In this document: in pieces, positions 61,401 through 64,000 of the stretch
How positions within the stretch are numbered: position 1 is the first letter of the stretch
Layout of the letters: the number at the start of each line of letters is the position of its first letter
Assembly: GCF_026213295.1 (NCBI RefSeq)
Contig: NC_079412.1
Location: 547,656 to 611,655 of the forward strand
Origin: Gadus chalcogrammus
Taxonomy: Eukaryota; Chordata; Actinopteri; Gadiformes; Gadidae
Direction: 5' to 3'
Length of the DNA: 64,000 bases
Notes under the pieces: generated by a model
What the model was told of the DNA's origin: nothing
The model's input: the letters and a program-made list of their open reading frames with translations, nothing else
Databases searched by the model: none
Program-made: the position numbers and the translations under genes

Positions 61401-62617
61401 CAGTCGAAAGATTCAACAGAACCCTGCTCGGCATGCTTGGAACGCTGGAGGACAAAGACAAGTACCACTGGAGAGAATTTGTGAAGCCACTTGTCCACGC
61501 ATATAATTGCACAAGGAACAACACCACCGGCTACTCGCCTTATGAGCTGATGTTTGGCAGACAACCGACCCTTCCCATCGACCTCGTTCTGGGATTCCAG
61601 CCACAGGGGAATCATGCCAGGACTCACTCTGAGTATGTAAAGAGCCTTCGAGAACGTCTGCGGGAAAGCTATGCTCTAGCTGCAGAGAGTGCACGGAAGA
61701 TGGGAGAGAAGAACAAGACAAGGTTCAATGCCAAGGTCAGAGCAGCAGAACTGATCGCAGGTGACAGAGTCTTAGTGCGAAATGTCAACATCAGAGGGAA
61801 ACACAAGCTTGCGGACAGATGGGAGAGAGGGACCTATACAGTCGAAAAGAGGATGGGAGATGGACCGGTTTATGTCGTCAAGCCGGATAAGGGTGGCGGC
61901 CCCCTACGCACCCTCCACAGGGACCTCCTCTTGCCATGTGGGTTCCTACCTGTCACCGATGGGAAGGAAGTTGAGCAAAAAGGCCCCTCTAAGATGATGA
62001 AGTTGAGATCCGGAGAGCAGCCAACGATGGATGCAAGGGACAACATGCTGAGCCGTGAAGAGGATGTTGACGTCTGCAGCAGTAGTGATGAAGAGGAGCT
62101 TGTGGTGGTGCACAGGCCCAAAGTGACTGAAATGGGACCCTTCATCAAGACTGTGGAAAGGAGTGTCGAGAGGAGACCCCGCAGACTCAGATCAGACTCA
62201 GATCAGACTCCTACTGCTGAGAGCTTAGAAGCTGCCATTGGAAATATTCGCCATGCCCTGGACCACTCACTCCTGGGAGAGCTTCTGGAACATGCAGTGG
62301 AGCCTCTTCATGATAACCTTGAGCCTGTGGATACAGATCAACGACACGAATGTGATCATAGATCAGATCTCACGGCTGTGGAGGAAGAAGTAGCAGCGGC
62401 CATCAATCCTCTGCTTCAAGCTGAACAGTCAGAAAACATAGGAACACAAGCTGAAATCAGGAGATCAAGCAGAACACGACAACGACCTGATAGACTGCAC
62501 TATGACACTCTTGGGAGACCCTTGATCCTGGCCATTGTTGCCTTCTGTAAGAGTCTGGAAGGCCTCCTCCAGGGTCCTGCCAGGTGGCAGGCGCATGAAG
62601 GGACTAATGCGTTCTAG
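58411..62617 (+). pseudogene. pol: Pol of Ty3/gypsy element, two frameshifts
   Basis: It overlaps the gag end in the -1 frame. Protease: CILDTGSQVTT near 58,660. The frame changes near the C-run at 58,907-58,913 and again in the GT run near 59,236, just before the reverse-transcriptase CVDYRKLN motif. From 59,243 it is open for 1,124 codons: RT with VFLDDLIVF (about 59,540), RNase H (VLHTDACGEGLGAAIY), integrase zinc site (H...H, CHTCERC at about 61,020), integrase core, a GPY/F-like segment, and an acidic tail. Both frameshifts fall in simple repeats. This copy is not functional unless these are sequencing errors. Confidence 0.88.
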
Positions 62618-62625
62618 GGGGGGAG
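62617..62625 (+). other. Polypurine tract
   Basis: GGGGGGGAG overlaps the end of the pol stop codon and lies two bases before the 3' LTR. Confidence 0.75.
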
Positions 62626-62627
62626 TA

Positions 62628-63663
62628 TGTAACCCATGCTATTTCACTCTCTCTGCTAATATATGTATATGTCAATTTATATGAATGTATATATTATAAT
62701 AATATATATAATGTAGTGTGTATGGTGTATATCTATAGTATATATATATTCCCAGTATATTGTAGCGACCAGTGTTCACGTGCTACAATGTATCCCTGAC
62801 GGCCGCTAACTGAAACGGTTGCCTGGAGACCGTGTTTTGTTGACGCTCCCAAAAAAAGTGGCTCTCTGCTTGACGCGTAAAGAAGAGCGAACATAGACTT
62901 GAAGAGCGAACATAGACTTGAAGAACGAACATAGACTTGAAGAGCGAACATAGACTTGAAGAGCGAACATAGACTTGAAGAGAGAACATAGACTTGAAGA
63001 GTGAACATATAGACTAGAAGAGAAACGAAGAAAAGGTTATATTCCTGATGGCCGCTAACTGAAACGGTTGCCTGGAGACCGTGTTTTTGGTGACGCTCCC
63101 TAATAGAGCGAACATAGACTTGAAGAGCGAACATAGACTTGAAGAGCGAACATAGACTTGAAGAGTGAACATATAGACGAAGAGAAACGAAGAAAAGGTT
63201 ATTACGGAAGAAATAGAAGATATGGAGGAAGATTTGACGTTACTTTGAACAAGAGACAGCCTGTCATCGACTGGCCCCTGCTCAAGAGCGTTCGGCCGTA
63301 GCGGTAGTGGTAGGAACAGAACGCCCCCTTTCATTTAATGGAGTGCACTCAAAGACTTGCTGGGTACCCATTTTATTTAGTTTGTTATTTTTCTTGGGGA
63401 CCTCTTTTGGGTTCAGTGTATTGAGTTCAGTGTTTTAGGTTCAGTGTTGTTATTATTATTATTATTATTGTGTAAATAATCTGATTGATTCTGATGGTTA
63501 GATATGGTTAGATCGTTAGATAAAAGGTCAAACGTGCCTCACTGTGTCTGTGTGTTATTCCTTTTATCAGAGTTCTATTAAGAATACAAGCCAGTCTCCT
63601 TATAACCTGGGATTGATGCACCACTGCATTGTTATATTACCTTTAAAAATAAAGTTGGTTACA
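62628..63663 (+). repeat. 3' LTR, 1,036 bp
   Basis: It starts TGTAACCCATGC and ends GGTTACA, with AATAAA at 63,648. It contains an AT-rich part and two copies of a block with 'ggccgctaactgaaacggtt' (about 62,801 and 63,050). Each copy is followed by several tandem 'gagcgaacatagacttgaa' units, so a 250-bp tandem duplication lies inside the LTR. Confidence 0.88.
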
Positions 63664-63792
63664 TATGCAAGGTTCATGGCTCTCTATTCAAGAGCAAGTT
63701 ACCTCCTAGCATAAGATCCCATTCATTCTTCCGACTGGAACTAAGCCTACTTTAGTTTTAAAACTGTTCTCTTTTTTCGTGCAATATAGCCA

Positions 63793-63855
63793 ATGATGCC
63801 GAAAACTAAAAGAAAAAGACAGGGGACTATAGACGGCTTTTTCAAGAGAAAACAA
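63793..63855 (+). CDS. First exon of a hAT-like gene with a PIP box (cut by window end)
   Basis: From ATG 63,793 (or 63,796) the frame reads a basic stretch (KTKRKRQ), then QGTIDGFF, and KRKQ, ending at a GTAAGT donor (63,856). QGTIDGFF fits the PCNA-interacting box Qxx[ILM]xx[FY][FY]. Such basic, PIP-like first exons are common in hAT-derived fish genes of the zinc finger MYM type. The second exon is beyond the window. Confidence 0.5.
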
Positions 63856-64000
63856 GTAAGTTGACTTCTCTCCCTCTGCAGACACTGACGTGCTTGCAAG
63901 TTGAAAGCTATAGGCTATCTGTTTCGAGTGCTACCGCGGTTGGGATGCACAGGTTTGACTAGGGCTACAGGTAGCCTTTACGGAGAGTAGAGATCCTCGT

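Larger units (their letters stand above)
56537..63663 (+). mobile_element. Ty3/gypsy retrotransposon with PNMA-like Gag
   Basis: 5' LTR 56,537-56,765, primer site, gag, protease, RT-RNase H-integrase, polypurine tract and 3' LTR 62,628-63,663 are in order. They are flanked by TATG (56,533-56,536; 63,664-63,667). The LTRs share both ends but differ in length by about 800 bp. One in-frame stop and two frameshifts disable this copy. gag and pol overlap in different frames (-1 relation). Confidence 0.9.

Overview
This is vertebrate nuclear DNA, most likely from a teleost fish. There are no bacterial-type gene clusters. Coding potential is broken by short GT-AG introns, there are long CA, GA and AT microsatellites, and the element mix (KDZ/Zisupton, hAT, Harbinger, CACTA-like, Ty3/gypsy and class-I retroviral elements) is typical of fish. 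Almost every supported gene belongs to a mobile element. The only hint of a host gene is a CpG-rich block near the left end (about 380-800) that could be a promoter and first exon read leftwards.

Layout. 1-2.9 kb: CpG block and dispersed repeats. 2.8-16.6 kb: the start of a hAT-type gene, split by a foldback element that is itself split by a 12,350-bp retroviral element on the minus strand. That element has 447-bp LTRs that are almost identical, a 4-bp target duplication, an open gag with a very long glutamine-rich tract, a single in-frame UAG between gag and pol, an open pol, and no recognisable env. 17.3-17.9 kb: a foldback element with a 4-bp target duplication. 18.0-23.35 kb: a complete hAT element with a perfect 8-bp target duplication and three further elements nested in it. 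23.8-24.8 kb: a cut-off second hAT.

24.8-45.8 kb: a structure of about 21 kb bounded by inverted arms of about 2 kb. It carries a 15-16-exon KDZ-type transposase reading inwards from the left and a multi-exon zinc-ribbon protein gene reading inwards from the right. At least four foldback elements and two LINE tails lie between or beside the two genes. 47-55.7 kb: a two-gene CACTA/Plavaka-like element (zinc-finger transposase plus a PB1-like accessory protein), broken by stops and frameshifts. Its second gene is interrupted by a Harbinger element placed exactly at an exon end, and that element is interrupted by a MITE. 56.5-63.7 kb: a Ty3/gypsy element with a PNMA-like Gag, decayed by one stop and two frameshifts, with LTRs of very unequal length. 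At 63.8 kb the first exon of another gene, carrying a PCNA-binding (PIP-box) motif, runs towards the right edge.

The region reads as a layered nest of transposons, and target duplications let much of the insertion order be read directly. The best candidates for something little described are the 21-kb two-gene KDZ structure with its long arms, the foldback family with TGTCAC ends, and the young retroviral element with glutamine-rich Gag and an extra domain between protease and reverse transcriptase. Positions of exon edges and degenerate ends were read by eye and may be off by a few bases.
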